64,000 nucleotides of DNA from Chloroflexota bacterium. Its GTDB lineage: Bacteria; Chloroflexota; Anaerolineae; JAAYZQ01. A program made the position numbers and the translations under genes. Within the stretch, counting starts at the first letter, position 1. The number at the start of each line of letters is the position of its first letter. Under the pieces are notes generated by a model. That model did not search any database. It saw nothing but the letters and a program-made list of their open reading frames with translations, and had not been told where the DNA came from. The stretch spans positions 6,926 through 70,925 of the forward strand of contig JAGVRI010000017.1 in the NCBI GenBank assembly GCA_018606645.1. The letters run 5' to 3'. Positions 34,598 through 43,645 of this stretch are shown here, one piece after another.

Positions 34598-36871
34598 TCA
34601 GCCTTGTCCGGTCTTGGGGGGTTGGAGTCGAGAGAGGATCTTGCGATACATCTCGACATTGGGAGGGTTAAGGCCGATGATCAGTCGGATGGTGGCGATC
34701 GCGTGTTCCCGCAGACCGGCTTTCAATTGCAACTCTCCCAGGGTATCCAGTTCCGCGATCGCTTTCTCCTTGAGTCCGGCATCCATATAGGCGCGTGCCA
34801 GTCGCGCTCGCAGGGCCATCTGGGTGGGTTGTAACCGCACTGCCTCCTGGAGAAGGGCCAGTACGCGGTCTCCTTGTCCCCGCGAGCGGTAGTAGGTGAT
34901 CATCTCGACCGTTTCCTTGTCGGCTTCCTGGTCACGGCCTAGTTTGTAGCACAGATCGATGCGCTGAAGTCGGGCTCGTTCGTCATCGGGGCGCAATACG
35001 ACGATCTGCTGACAAAGTTCTGCCGCCTCGCGCCAATTGCCACGGCGCATCTGGACATCGGCCATTTTGCGCAGCAAACGCAGGCGCCAGGCCTGCTCCT
35101 CAGAAGCTCTCGGCGTCAGACGCAATGCCTCGGCATATTTCTCCATGGCCTTGTCCACCTGGGCCAATTGATAATAGGCATCGGCCAGGGCCAGGTATTG
35201 CTCTAATGCCTGATCGATCTCGCCCGAACTGATCAGCAGGTCAATCAGACGGGCTCGCGCTCCCACATCCATGGGCGACAGGCGCAGCATCCTCTTGTAG
35301 ACGGCGATGGCGCGACGGATTTCTTTGCGGATCAGGTATAGATCAACCACCACCTGGTATTTGGTCACCGCGTCTTCGATGCGGCCATCCTGGACAAAGA
35401 TCTCGGCCAGGCGCACATGGAGCGGAAGGTAGGTGGGCGCTGACTCGATGGCGCGATAGCAAATGTCGGTGGCGGCGGTGAGCGCGCCTCGTCTCATATA
35501 TTCCTGGCTCAGGGAAATCGCCGAAAGGACGATCTCGGCGTTGGGCGTCGCCAGGATTTCGGCCAGGCTCATCGTCACCCCATCCTCAGCCAGGCTGTCA
35601 ATCCGTCGGCGGGCCTCCCGCGCCTTGTCCTCCCATCCTCTGGAGGAAAGGAACTCGATCAGGGAGTTGGTGAACTCGAGCGCCTTTTCCCGGTCACCCT
35701 TGGCGATGTAACTCTCAGCCAGGGCGTCATACAGGCCGATCAGATCGTCGGCTTGTTCGCGTTTTACGGTGCCGAGGTCCACAATCTTGAGGGCCTGGAT
35801 AAAGTGTTCCAGGGCCTCATCAATGCGTCCCAGGGCCTTGTAGCACTCGCCCAGGGCAAAATGGCTACCCAATGCATATTGCTTGTGGCGCACCGCCTTC
35901 TTGAAGGCAGCGATCGCCTGATCGAAACGCAGTCGCTGCTGGTAGAGCAACCCCAGGTTGAAATATGCCGCCGGACGGTCTATCCCCGCCTCGATGGCTT
36001 GATTGTAGTAAGCGATGGCCTGATCGATCTGTCCTCGGGTTTGAAGGTCAATCGCCTGGGCAATCAGGGTATCCAGTGGAGGGCGGGCTGGGGCGGCCTG
36101 GGCAGGCGCCGGTGGAGAAATCGTGATGACTTCCGGGTTCGGGATTTCCGGCGCCGCGCTCGCCGGCGTTTCCTCAAAAAGGATGCCGGCCAGTTCTTCC
36201 AACGCCTTGTCACGGGTCAGCTCTACCGGGCTGACCTTTTCGCCGGCCACCGCTGACGAGACAATGCCTGGCTTCACCGGCTCTCCCAGGCGCAGGGCTT
36301 CCATCAACAGGCGTGCATCGGCATTTCCTGGATCCAGTTCCAGCGCTCGATCGCACTGCGCCAGGGCTTTTTCGATTTCTCCCAGTCGTTGGAATCCACA
36401 GGCCAGGCGGACATATTCCTGGGCCGCTTTTTGCGACTGGCCCAACTCGGCATAGATCTCGGCCAGGGACCGAAGGGCTTCCAGGGAGTTGGGATAAAGC
36501 TGGGCAGCCCGTTGGAGGGCCTGGATCGCCTGAGCCCAGGACTGTTGGCGTTGGTAAATGTGGGCCAGCGAGGTCAGCACATCGGCGGCTTCTCGGGCGT
36601 GTCCCAGACGCTCGTGGATGTCGGCGATCCGCGCCAGGGGCAACGGATCTTCGGGATCGAGACGGCTGGCTTGCTGATACGCCTCCAACGCCTGGTCAAG
36701 GCGCTCCAACTGGACATACGCCAGCCCCAGATGATGATAGACCGCCGGGTCATCGGATACCTCAGCCAGGGCCTTCCGGTACCAGGTCAGGGCCTGCTCC
36801 CACTGGCCTTCCCAGGCCAGATTCAGCCCTTTGTTGATGGCCTTGTGATAGGCTCGCTTGTTCCCTGCCAA
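34598..36871 (-). CDS. Large tetratricopeptide-repeat protein
   Basis: 757 residues from a TTG at 36869-36871, which has GGGGAG upstream; the frame continues 62 codons further 5' but there it translates interspersed repeats. At least 14 TPR units are seen (for example AVYHHLGLAYVQLERLDQALEAYQQASRLDPEDP), in blocks at about 5-210 and 290-740, with a Pro/Ala linker at about 210-280. No signal peptide or membrane helix, so a cytoplasmic scaffold. It is probably co-transcribed with cdaA, so a role in c-di-AMP or envelope control is possible. Confidence 0.88.
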   Translation of the reverse strand: MAGNKRAYHKAINKGLNLAWEGQWEQALTWYRKALAEVSDDPAVYHHLGLAYVQLERLDQALEAYQQASRLDPEDPLPLARIADIHERLGHAREAADVLTSLAHIYQRQQSWAQAIQALQRAAQLYPNSLEALRSLAEIYAELGQSQKAAQEYVRLACGFQRLGEIEKALAQCDRALELDPGNADARLLMEALRLGEPVKPGIVSSAVAGEKVSPVELTRDKALEELAGILFEETPASAAPEIPNPEVITISPPAPAQAAPARPPLDTLIAQAIDLQTRGQIDQAIAYYNQAIEAGIDRPAAYFNLGLLYQQRLRFDQAIAAFKKAVRHKQYALGSHFALGECYKALGRIDEALEHFIQALKIVDLGTVKREQADDLIGLYDALAESYIAKGDREKALEFTNSLIEFLSSRGWEDKAREARRRIDSLAEDGVTMSLAEILATPNAEIVLSAISLSQEYMRRGALTAATDICYRAIESAPTYLPLHVRLAEIFVQDGRIEDAVTKYQVVVDLYLIRKEIRRAIAVYKRMLRLSPMDVGARARLIDLLISSGEIDQALEQYLALADAYYQLAQVDKAMEKYAEALRLTPRASEEQAWRLRLLRKMADVQMRRGNWREAAELCQQIVVLRPDDERARLQRIDLCYKLGRDQEADKETVEMITYYRSRGQGDRVLALLQEAVRLQPTQMALRARLARAYMDAGLKEKAIAELDTLGELQLKAGLREHAIATIRLIIGLNPPNVEMYRKILSRLQPPKTGQG

Positions 36872-36908
36872 ACGCCCTCCCCTGAAATACCTCACCCCTA
36901 CTCCCTCA

Positions 36909-36946
36909 CCCCCTTCCCCTCTCCGCCGGCGGAGAGGGGAAGGGGG
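36909..36946. repeat. 38 bp perfect GC-rich palindrome
   Basis: Same core as the 56 bp palindrome at 30877-30932, with 19 bp arms. It lies in the leader region of the TPR gene. Confidence 0.85.
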
Positions 36947-36975
36947 CCAGGGGGATGAGGAGAGGTTTGTCCTAC

Positions 36976-37053
36976 CCCCACCCGGAGTCGAGGCTTCAGC
37001 CGCCGGCTCCTGGGCATTTTCATCCCTTGTGGCGCCCTGCCAGGCATGCCTGC
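36976..37053. repeat. Two interspersed elements in the TPR leader
   Basis: GGAGTCGAGGCTTCAGCCGC (36982-37001) belongs to the GGAGTGGAGCC family, and the TTTTCATCCCTTGTGGCGCC element follows at 37017-37053. Confidence 0.7.
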
Positions 37054-37062
37054 TCACCGCCT

Positions 37063-37091
37063 ATTATAACATACAAGGCTTGCGACACCAA
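37063..37091 (-). promoter_or_regulatory. Promoter of the TPR-cdaA operon
   Basis: Minus strand: TTGGTG, 17 bp, TATAAT. The leader of nearly 190 nt would contain the repeat elements and the palindrome. Confidence 0.6.
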
Positions 37092-37126
37092 GCGGAAATG
37101 GCTCGGATGGGGCACGATCCGCCGTT

Positions 37127-37741
37127 TCACTCCGCACCGATAAATTGCTGATAGAGATCATCGAACACAGAAGGGGCCAGCGGATACACCTGACGGAGCA
37201 TTTCCAGGGCCAGGTGGCGGATCTCCCACTGGGCGGCCTTGTCACAACGCACGGTAAAGAAATGGCGCAGCGATCGCAAGTTCATGGTGACGATGATACG
37301 GGTCGCCGTCGCATTGGGCAACACAAAGCGGGCGTCTTCCTTTCGGATTCCGAGCTCACGCAAGCGATGGTAGGTATCGGCCACCTTGCCCATGAACTCG
37401 TCCCAGACGGCCAGCGCGGCGGGGTTCTGGGCGATATCGGGCGGGACGACAAACTCGGGGTTGGACATGTCCACATAGCGCTGGGACTCCTGACTATAAC
37501 TGGCGATGCGGTGGCGTACCAGTTGATGCGAACAGGCCCGCGAAATGCCGCTGATCTCAAACGTGACCGCCGCATGTTCGATGATCGATTCGTGGCCTTC
37601 ACGGATCCGCGCTTGCAGGAATTTTCTTCGGTCGCCCCGCGATTCGCTGCGATAGCAGGTGCGCCCGGCGTGTTCCAGGAGAGCTTCGGGCGCAGCATCA
37701 TCCCGGGCATAATGCGTCCAACCGATGATCTCGACGTGCAT
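37127..37741 (-). CDS. thyX: Flavin-dependent thymidylate synthase
   Basis: 204 residues. The ThyX signature RHR-x2-S-x4-S-x-RY reads RHRIASYSQESQRY (about 77-90). It makes dTMP from dUMP with FAD and methylenetetrahydrofolate. Last gene of a same-strand run with nurA, the HAS-barrel gene and herA (15 bases after herA), which ties precursor supply to DNA repair. Confidence 0.95.
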   Translation of the reverse strand: MHVEIIGWTHYARDDAAPEALLEHAGRTCYRSESRGDRRKFLQARIREGHESIIEHAAVTFEISGISRACSHQLVRHRIASYSQESQRYVDMSNPEFVVPPDIAQNPAALAVWDEFMGKVADTYHRLRELGIRKEDARFVLPNATATRIIVTMNLRSLRHFFTVRCDKAAQWEIRHLALEMLRQVYPLAPSVFDDLYQQFIGAE

Positions 37742-37756
37742 GGCTCATCTACCTCT

Positions 37757-39460
37757 TCAGTCAAATCCTTCGACTTGCTCACCGCGCAACAGGGCCACAT
37801 TGCGTTCCAGCTTGCTCTGCAGATCTTCCCCTTCTTCATGCCCCACCTCGGCGTACAGTTCGGGGCCATAGGGTCGGGTTTGGACGACGACCGGCATCGG
37901 CACGGCGTGACCCAGGATCAGGGCCTGCTGTCGGGTGTCGAGGCGCGCCAGCACCTGGCGCAGTTCTCCCGCTCCGGATACGCCGGTAAAGACGGCGCGG
38001 ATATCGGCCTCATTGTCCAGCAGGGCGGTGACCCGGGTGCCGATCTGACTCATGACCTCTTCGTCAATGCCGCTGGGCCGTTGATCGACGATGAGGAGCG
38101 TCACGTTGTACTTGCGCAGCTCACGGGCAATGGTCCCAAAGATGGTGTGCCGCGCGATGGCCGGGTCCAGGAACTTGTGCGCTTCTTCAATGGTAATCAC
38201 CAGCGGACGCGGTTCCTCACCCTTGCGGCCCAGGGCGGCTTCTTTGCGCTGCACATACCGCTCGTGGATGCGCCGGGTCAGGTAGTTGGCGACGAGGATG
38301 TAGGCTTCCAGCGTACTTCCGTACCGTCCAAACTCCAGAATGACATGCATCCCCCGGTCCAGGTATTCCATGATCTTGCCGACCACATCCACGGAGACAT
38401 GGGGCTGCAAGAAATCAAAGCGGCGGAACATGCCCAGCTTGCGCTGGATGGCGCCCAACGTCCCGCCGTGGAGTTTGCCCTCGTCCAGGATCTGCTCGAG
38501 CTCGCCGGGGCCTTCGGTTTCGGCCTCTCCCTCGGCCAACAGTCGTTCGATCCAGGCTCGGCCCAGGCGCCTCCGCAAGAAATAGAGCGCTCCCACCTGG
38601 ACATCGGTCAGGCCCATGAGGGGGGCGAGCAACTCCACATCTTCCGGCTCGATCTGGTCGTAGCCGATGCGAATGATAAAGTCCACCTTGCTGCCCCGTC
38701 GTTGCGACGATTCCGGGTCCAGCGTCATGACGCTCACCTGACCGGGGAAGAGTTGTCGCAGCCCCTTGACCCGATAGCGGTGCTCCCCCTCGCTTTCCCA
38801 GCCATACTCATTGTGCATATCAAATACCAGATTGACGGCCACGCCCTGCTTGATGATGCCGGCCAGGAGGGTACGGGTCAGGAACGTCTTGCCGGTGCCG
38901 CTCTTGCCGAATACCCCGCTGGAGCGTTGCACGAACCGCTCCAGGTTGAGGTGAACGCGAACATTGTCCATGTCCAGCGGCGTTCCGACGTAAAAGTGCT
39001 GCTCATCGGCGGCCCCAAATACCCGGCTGACATCCTCTTCCGAGGCCTCATACACGGCCGAAAAATGGGCGGGCACCGTCTTGACCGGCCTGGGTTCCTG
39101 GCTCCCTTCATCCAGTACCAGCATCGGGGTGACCTTCAGGCGGCCAAAGGTGGTGATCCCCTGGTATACCTGGGTGATAAAGCGATCCGAGGTATCCGGG
39201 GGCGTCTTTTCGATGGCCGGATTGATGGCATCCAGGGCCACGTCGGTAATGATGCTGAAAAAGCGACGCCCCGTTTGTCCATGGATGACGACATACCGAC
39301 CGACGGCCATCCCCTCGACGACGGTGTTCTGATCCAGCTTGACCCGCAATCCTTCGCTCAGGCTTCCGCCGACCACGATGCCCAGGCGTCGAGCGGCGGC
39401 GGTTCCGGTGGGAGTGGCCGGTCTGTGAAACCAAATATCCAACAAGCGGTCATCGCTCAT
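37757..39460 (-). CDS. herA: HerA-type hexameric DNA translocase
   Basis: 567 residues. An N-terminal HAS-barrel-like region is followed by the FtsK/HerA ATPase: Walker A GKSGTGKT (about 183-190), Walker B in PLVITIEEAHKF, and an arginine-bearing C-terminal segment (VDQRPSGIDEEVMSQIGTRV). HerA pumps DNA and works with NurA in end resection. The start overlaps the upstream small gene by 4 bases. Confidence 0.92.
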   Translation of the reverse strand: MSDDRLLDIWFHRPATPTGTAAARRLGIVVGGSLSEGLRVKLDQNTVVEGMAVGRYVVIHGQTGRRFFSIITDVALDAINPAIEKTPPDTSDRFITQVYQGITTFGRLKVTPMLVLDEGSQEPRPVKTVPAHFSAVYEASEEDVSRVFGAADEQHFYVGTPLDMDNVRVHLNLERFVQRSSGVFGKSGTGKTFLTRTLLAGIIKQGVAVNLVFDMHNEYGWESEGEHRYRVKGLRQLFPGQVSVMTLDPESSQRRGSKVDFIIRIGYDQIEPEDVELLAPLMGLTDVQVGALYFLRRRLGRAWIERLLAEGEAETEGPGELEQILDEGKLHGGTLGAIQRKLGMFRRFDFLQPHVSVDVVGKIMEYLDRGMHVILEFGRYGSTLEAYILVANYLTRRIHERYVQRKEAALGRKGEEPRPLVITIEEAHKFLDPAIARHTIFGTIARELRKYNVTLLIVDQRPSGIDEEVMSQIGTRVTALLDNEADIRAVFTGVSGAGELRQVLARLDTRQQALILGHAVPMPVVVQTRPYGPELYAEVGHEEGEDLQSKLERNVALLRGEQVEGFD

Positions 39461-40050
39461 GGCCGAATCCTCCCCAGGAGAGCATCCAGACGGATGGGAT
39501 CCATCGCCAGCAGGCGAGCCAGTTCCCGGCCGGCGTCCAGCAGGAAACTGTCCTTATCTTTGCCCCGTACCTGCGCGGCGTAGCGGAGATGGGCTGCCAG
39601 CAGTTCGTCGGCGGGCAGGTCGCGGCTTTCCAGGACTAGGCGGAAATAATCGAATTGCCTGGTGAACGCGACGCACTCCTCTGGCCCGCAGGTATGGATC
39701 ACATCCAGACTGAGAGGCGGTTGAGGCGGCAACCAGTGGTAGATCTCGCCGTTGTGGCGATACCCCACCACCAACACTCCGACCTCGATCGGCACCTGGC
39801 GGTTGTGCCGTTGATCTTCGATATACTCCGGTTGCAGGTCGTCCACGGTGGCTATCTGGCGAAGGAACGGATCGTCCTCCATCCGCACGTCATAGATCAA
39901 GCCATAGATCTCGACGCCGGCGCGGGCCTTCACCAGCGCGCCGAACACCGGGACCTGAGGTTGCAGCACCCGACAGCCTACCGTAAAGCGGGTGGTGCTG
40001 GACCGAATGACCCGTCCCACCTCAATCTCCATCTGGTATCCTCCCGTCAT
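39457..40050 (-). CDS. Small HAS-barrel-like HerA-associated protein
   Basis: 197 residues (a second ATG at residue 7, MEIEVGRVIRSSTTRFTVGC, is an alternative start). The N-terminal half has the beta-barrel pattern seen at the front of HerA/VirB4-like ATPases (GRVIRSSTTRFTVGCRV; GALVKARAGVEIYGLIYDV), but no ATPase domain follows. It sits between nurA and herA with an ATGA overlap to herA, so an accessory subunit of that complex is likely (inference). Confidence 0.75.
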   Translation of the reverse strand: MTGGYQMEIEVGRVIRSSTTRFTVGCRVLQPQVPVFGALVKARAGVEIYGLIYDVRMEDDPFLRQIATVDDLQPEYIEDQRHNRQVPIEVGVLVVGYRHNGEIYHWLPPQPPLSLDVIHTCGPEECVAFTRQFDYFRLVLESRDLPADELLAAHLRYAAQVRGKDKDSFLLDAGRELARLLAMDPIRLDALLGRIRP

Positions 40051-40112
40051 CGTTCCTCATCGGTAGCCGGAAATCCGGTCAGGCCGGGGATGGGCGCATG
40101 GGCTTGCTGGGG

Positions 40113-41285
40113 TTAGCGCCTTTTCCTCCACCGGGCCTTTTGCTTCTGCTGGGCTTTTCGCGAAAATTCGGGGAGAGGCAATCCGTGGGAAGCCATGGCG
40201 CGCCCGATCATGGCCTCCAGGGCCTCCCGTTCCTCGCCCAGGATCACGGCTTGCTCATCGGCGCGGGTCAGGACATAGGGATATCCGTTGTTGATCCGAC
40301 ATTGGTCGTAGATGGCGGCGTGCACGAGGTCCAGCCATTCGGCATGATGCGCCACCCAGACTGGCACTTCGACGCGGGCCAGATCGGCGCCGGTGTTCAG
40401 GTAAAAGAAATAGATGGTGTGTCCGTGAGCCTGAAAGTCCTCGTTGGCGGCCGTGCCCCGCACAAAAAGGGCGGAACGCTCTCCCGGTTGCAGAAAGCGA
40501 AACAGGGCGCGATCGGTCACGTTCCGGACTTTGGCCTCCAGGGGGCGGCCAATGCCGGAGGGCGCTTCCAATAGGCGGTGCGCCACATTCAGTAAGGCGA
40601 TTACCTCGGCACTGAATGGACGGCTGACAAATCCGGCGATGGGAAGACCTCCTGAGCGCAGGCGGCGGAGGCACGTCAGGTAATCGTGCAGGATGCGCGC
40701 CTGTCGCTCCTGGGGTACGTTTGTCCGCTGAAGCCAGATCAATAACGGCCCGTCCATCAGGGCGATGCAGGGGACATCGCCGTCTGACACCGAGAGGGCG
40801 AGGTCGGTCAGCACCTGGATCTCGGCCAGGGTCCGTTCGGCGCTCACCAGGTCGCCAGAAACCAGTTCTCCCCCGGGGAATACCTGATCGTCGGTGTAGA
40901 ACAGCCGTGGGTTCGTGGCGACTTCGGGGGCCCGCTGGCTGCCGTGACGGAAGACAATCGTGCCAATGTTGATGACATAATAGAGGGCGATACCATGCCG
41001 ATCGGGGTAGATCTGCGATCCGTCGGCGGCCACGAGGGTGATGCGTTCGGGCATGGTCGGGGCAGGACGGGCCATATCCAGCGGTTCGTCGCCTGGGCTG
41101 GCGCATCGCACGCGCCGTCCCTCCTCGGAGGTGGCTATCTGGCGCAGTTCTTCCTGTCGGTGGGCAAAGTGGCGCAGCCAGTCACGGGCGGTGGGCGAGA
41201 GCGTACGTTCCTGCCGGGCTCTGGCGGCCAGCTCCTGGCCCATCTCGTGGATCTGACCGATCACTTTGCTCAGTTCTAACGCCAT
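40113..41285 (-). CDS. nurA: NurA-family 5'-3' nuclease
   Basis: 390 residues from the ATG at 41283-41285 (GGGGGAG upstream). The NurA core has VAADGSQIYPDRHG, with the metal-binding aspartate D88, and a second catalytic segment CIALMDGPLLIWL. With HerA it resects double-strand breaks; best known in archaea, also found in some bacteria. First gene of the nurA-HAS-herA-thyX operon. Confidence 0.9.
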   Translation of the reverse strand: MALELSKVIGQIHEMGQELAARARQERTLSPTARDWLRHFAHRQEELRQIATSEEGRRVRCASPGDEPLDMARPAPTMPERITLVAADGSQIYPDRHGIALYYVINIGTIVFRHGSQRAPEVATNPRLFYTDDQVFPGGELVSGDLVSAERTLAEIQVLTDLALSVSDGDVPCIALMDGPLLIWLQRTNVPQERQARILHDYLTCLRRLRSGGLPIAGFVSRPFSAEVIALLNVAHRLLEAPSGIGRPLEAKVRNVTDRALFRFLQPGERSALFVRGTAANEDFQAHGHTIYFFYLNTGADLARVEVPVWVAHHAEWLDLVHAAIYDQCRINNGYPYVLTRADEQAVILGEEREALEAMIGRAMASHGLPLPEFSRKAQQKQKARWRKRR

Positions 41286-41302
41286 TCTCTCCCCCGGCAT
41301 CT

Positions 41303-41331
41303 ATTATACCTCAACGGCGGATAGATGACAA
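41303..41331 (-). promoter_or_regulatory. Promoter of the nurA-herA-thyX operon
   Basis: Minus strand: TTGTCA, 17 bp, TATAAT. Predicted start near 41297, about 12 bases before the nurA ATG, just enough for the ribosome binding site. Confidence 0.75.
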
Positions 41332-41374
41332 ACGAGCAGACAGCTTCCCATCTCGCCAAAATCCCGTTTCGACT

Positions 41375-41403
41375 TTGCCAGACCGGTCTGGTTGTGGTAG
41401 ACT
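41375..41403 (+). promoter_or_regulatory. xpt-guaA promoter with operator palindrome
   Basis: TTGCCA, 17 bp, TAGACT. A perfect 14 bp palindrome CCAGACCGGTCTGG (41378-41391) overlaps the end of the -35 box and the spacer, the place where a repressor would block RNA polymerase. No purine riboswitch is seen in the short leader. Confidence 0.7.
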
Positions 41404-41435
41404 AGGCCTCAAGTTCCCCTGTGGAGGAGAAAACG

Positions 41436-42008
41436 ATGCAAGCGCTGAAGGAGCGAATTCTGAAGGAGGGACGGAACCTGGGCCACGGGATCCTGAAGGT
41501 GGACAGTTTCATTAACCACCAGGTGGACCCGCTTCTGATGCTCGAAGCCGGGAAACTGTTGGCCGAACGTTTCAAAGATGCGGGAGCCACCAAGGTGCTG
41601 ACCGCCGAAATCTCCGGTATCGCCCCGGCGTTAACGACTGCCCTCGCTCTGGGCATCCCTCTCGTCTACGCCCGCAAGACCAAGCCGGTGACCATGACCG
41701 AGCCGGTCTATGTCGAGGCAGCGCCATCCCATACGAAAGGCACTTCGATTTTTCTGATGTGTTCGCCCGAGTTCCTGGGCCCTGGCGAACGGATCTTGAT
41801 CATTGATGACTTTTTGGCCAGCGGTCGGACGATCAGCGCCCTGGTGAGGATGGTCCGTCACGCCGGGGCAGAACTGGTCGGGATCGGAGCCCTCATCGAG
41901 AAGGCGTTCGAGGGGGGGCGCAAGGAACTGGAGCCGTTGGGGGTGCCCCTCCACGCCCTGGTGATTATTACCGACATGTCGAACGGCCAGTTCACCTTTG
42001 CCGAGTGA
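41436..42008 (+). CDS. xpt: Xanthine phosphoribosyltransferase
   Basis: 190 residues from the ATG at 41436 (GGAGGAG upstream). Nearly the same pattern as Bacillus Xpt: [34 protein letters not shown] and the PRPP-binding loop [12 protein letters not shown] (about 116-127). It salvages xanthine to XMP in the cytoplasm, which GuaA, next in the operon with a GTGA overlap, turns into GMP. Confidence 0.95.
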   Translation: MQALKERILKEGRNLGHGILKVDSFINHQVDPLLMLEAGKLLAERFKDAGATKVLTAEISGIAPALTTALALGIPLVYARKTKPVTMTEPVYVEAAPSHTKGTSIFLMCSPEFLGPGERILIIDDFLASGRTISALVRMVRHAGAELVGIGALIEKAFEGGRKELEPLGVPLHALVIITDMSNGQFTFAE

Positions 42009-43639
42009 AGATGCCCATGTCCATGACCTGTCAGGACCGTAGCCCTCCGCCGTCGGAAGAAGAGGCGGTGGCCATCCTCGATTTCGGCTCTCAATATAGC
42101 CAGCTCATCGCCCGACGCGTACGCGAAGCGCACGTCTATTGTGAACTCTATCGCTATGATGCCCCTGCCGAAGAGGTGCTTCGCCTGCGCCCGCGTGGTT
42201 TTATCCTGAGCGGTGGACCGAGCAGCGTCTATGAACCCGGCGCTCCGCGCCTGCCCGAGTATGTGTTGAACAGCGGAGCGCCGGTGCTGGGGATTTGCTA
42301 CGGGATGCAATTGCTGGCCCACCACCTGGGAGGCCGGGTATCGGTGGCCCAGCGGCGGGAATACGGACCGGCTCAACTGACGGTGACCGATGCGGCCTGT
42401 CCTCTCTTTGCCGGTCTGGTCCCGCCGGGCGACGCTTCGGCGCCAGGTCCGTCGCTGACGGTATGGATGAGTCACGGCGATCGCATCGAGGCGCTGCCTC
42501 CGGGATTTGTGGCCATCGCTCACACCGAGAACTCGCCGGTGGCGGTCATGGCCGATGTCAATCGCCGCCTGTACGGCCTCCAGTTCCACCCGGAGGTGAT
42601 CCACACTCCTCGTGGGGCGGAGATCATCCGCAACTTTCTCTATCGGGTGTGTGGGCTGCATGGCACCTGGACCCCGTCGCACTTTGTCGTCGAGGCGGTG
42701 GAAGCGATCCGTCGGCAGGTGAAGCGGGGAAAGGTCCTGTGCGCCCTGTCCGGAGGGGTGGATTCGGCGGTGACGGCCACGCTGGTCCATCGCGCGGTCG
42801 GCGACCAGCTCACCTGCGTCTTTGTGGACCACGGCCTGTTGCGTCTGGGGGAGGCGCAGCAGGTGGTGCGTACGTTTGAACAGGGGCTGAGGATGCGCCT
42901 GGTGGTCGTCGAAGCGGCGCAAGAGTTCCTGACCGCTCTGGCAGGGATCACCGACCCGGAGGATAAGCGGCGGATCATCGGCGAAAAGTTTGCGCGCATT
43001 TTCGAGCGTGAGGCCCGGCGGCTGGGTCATTTTGATTTCCTGGCGCAAGGGACCATTTACCCCGATGTGATCGAGAGCGCCGGAGCGGGAAGACCCGGAG
43101 CCCAGCGCATCAAGACGCACCACAACGTCGGCGGGTTGCCGGACGATATGGAGCTGGAACTGATCGAACCGTTGCGTTTCTTGTTCAAGGATGAGGTCAG
43201 GGCCGTCGGCCGTGAACTGGGGTTGCCCAGGGAACTGCTGGAGCGACAGCCATTCCCCGGACCGGGGCTGGCGGTGCGTATCCTGGGGGAGGTAACCTGG
43301 GAACGGCTCGAGACGTTGCGCGCCGCCGATGCCATCTTTACCCAGGAACTGGAGGCAGCCGGCCTGCTCCGCCAGGAGGAGAGCCGGGGGACCGCCCAGT
43401 CGTTCGCCGTGTTGTTGCCGGTGCGGAGTGTGGGGGTCATGGGCGATGGTCGCACCTATGCCCATGTCGTGGCCTTGCGGGCGGTCACGACGGACGATTT
43501 CATGACGGCCGACTGGGCGCGCCTGCCCTACGAATTGCTGGCCCGCGTCAGCAACCGGATCGTCAATGAGGTGCCGGGCGTCAATCGCGTGGTCTATGAC
43601 ATTTCGAGCAAGCCCCCGGCGACGATTGAGTGGGAGTAA
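42005..43639 (+). CDS. guaA: GMP synthase (glutamine-hydrolysing)
   Basis: 544 residues. The class I glutamine amidotransferase domain has C98 in GICYGMQ and the His/Glu pair in QFHPEV. The ATP pyrophosphatase domain has SGGVDSAV (about 249-256), and the C-terminal dimerisation domain ends KPPATIEWE. It converts XMP to GMP. Start at the GTG overlapping the xpt stop; ATG at 42011 or 42017 are alternatives. Confidence 0.95.
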   Translation: MKMPMSMTCQDRSPPPSEEEAVAILDFGSQYSQLIARRVREAHVYCELYRYDAPAEEVLRLRPRGFILSGGPSSVYEPGAPRLPEYVLNSGAPVLGICYGMQLLAHHLGGRVSVAQRREYGPAQLTVTDAACPLFAGLVPPGDASAPGPSLTVWMSHGDRIEALPPGFVAIAHTENSPVAVMADVNRRLYGLQFHPEVIHTPRGAEIIRNFLYRVCGLHGTWTPSHFVVEAVEAIRRQVKRGKVLCALSGGVDSAVTATLVHRAVGDQLTCVFVDHGLLRLGEAQQVVRTFEQGLRMRLVVVEAAQEFLTALAGITDPEDKRRIIGEKFARIFEREARRLGHFDFLAQGTIYPDVIESAGAGRPGAQRIKTHHNVGGLPDDMELELIEPLRFLFKDEVRAVGRELGLPRELLERQPFPGPGLAVRILGEVTWERLETLRAADAIFTQELEAAGLLRQEESRGTAQSFAVLLPVRSVGVMGDGRTYAHVVALRAVTTDDFMTADWARLPYELLARVSNRIVNEVPGVNRVVYDISSKPPATIEWE

Positions 43640-43645
43640 CCCCGG

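Noticed and set aside
36872-37057. N-terminal extension of the TPR protein
   Set aside because: The 62 extra codons translate the GC palindrome and interspersed repeats; a TTG with a proper ribosome binding site starts at 36871.
37145-39583. An 812-residue plus-strand open frame
   Set aside because: It is the antisense shadow of thyX and herA, both of which carry clear motifs and good starts on the minus strand.
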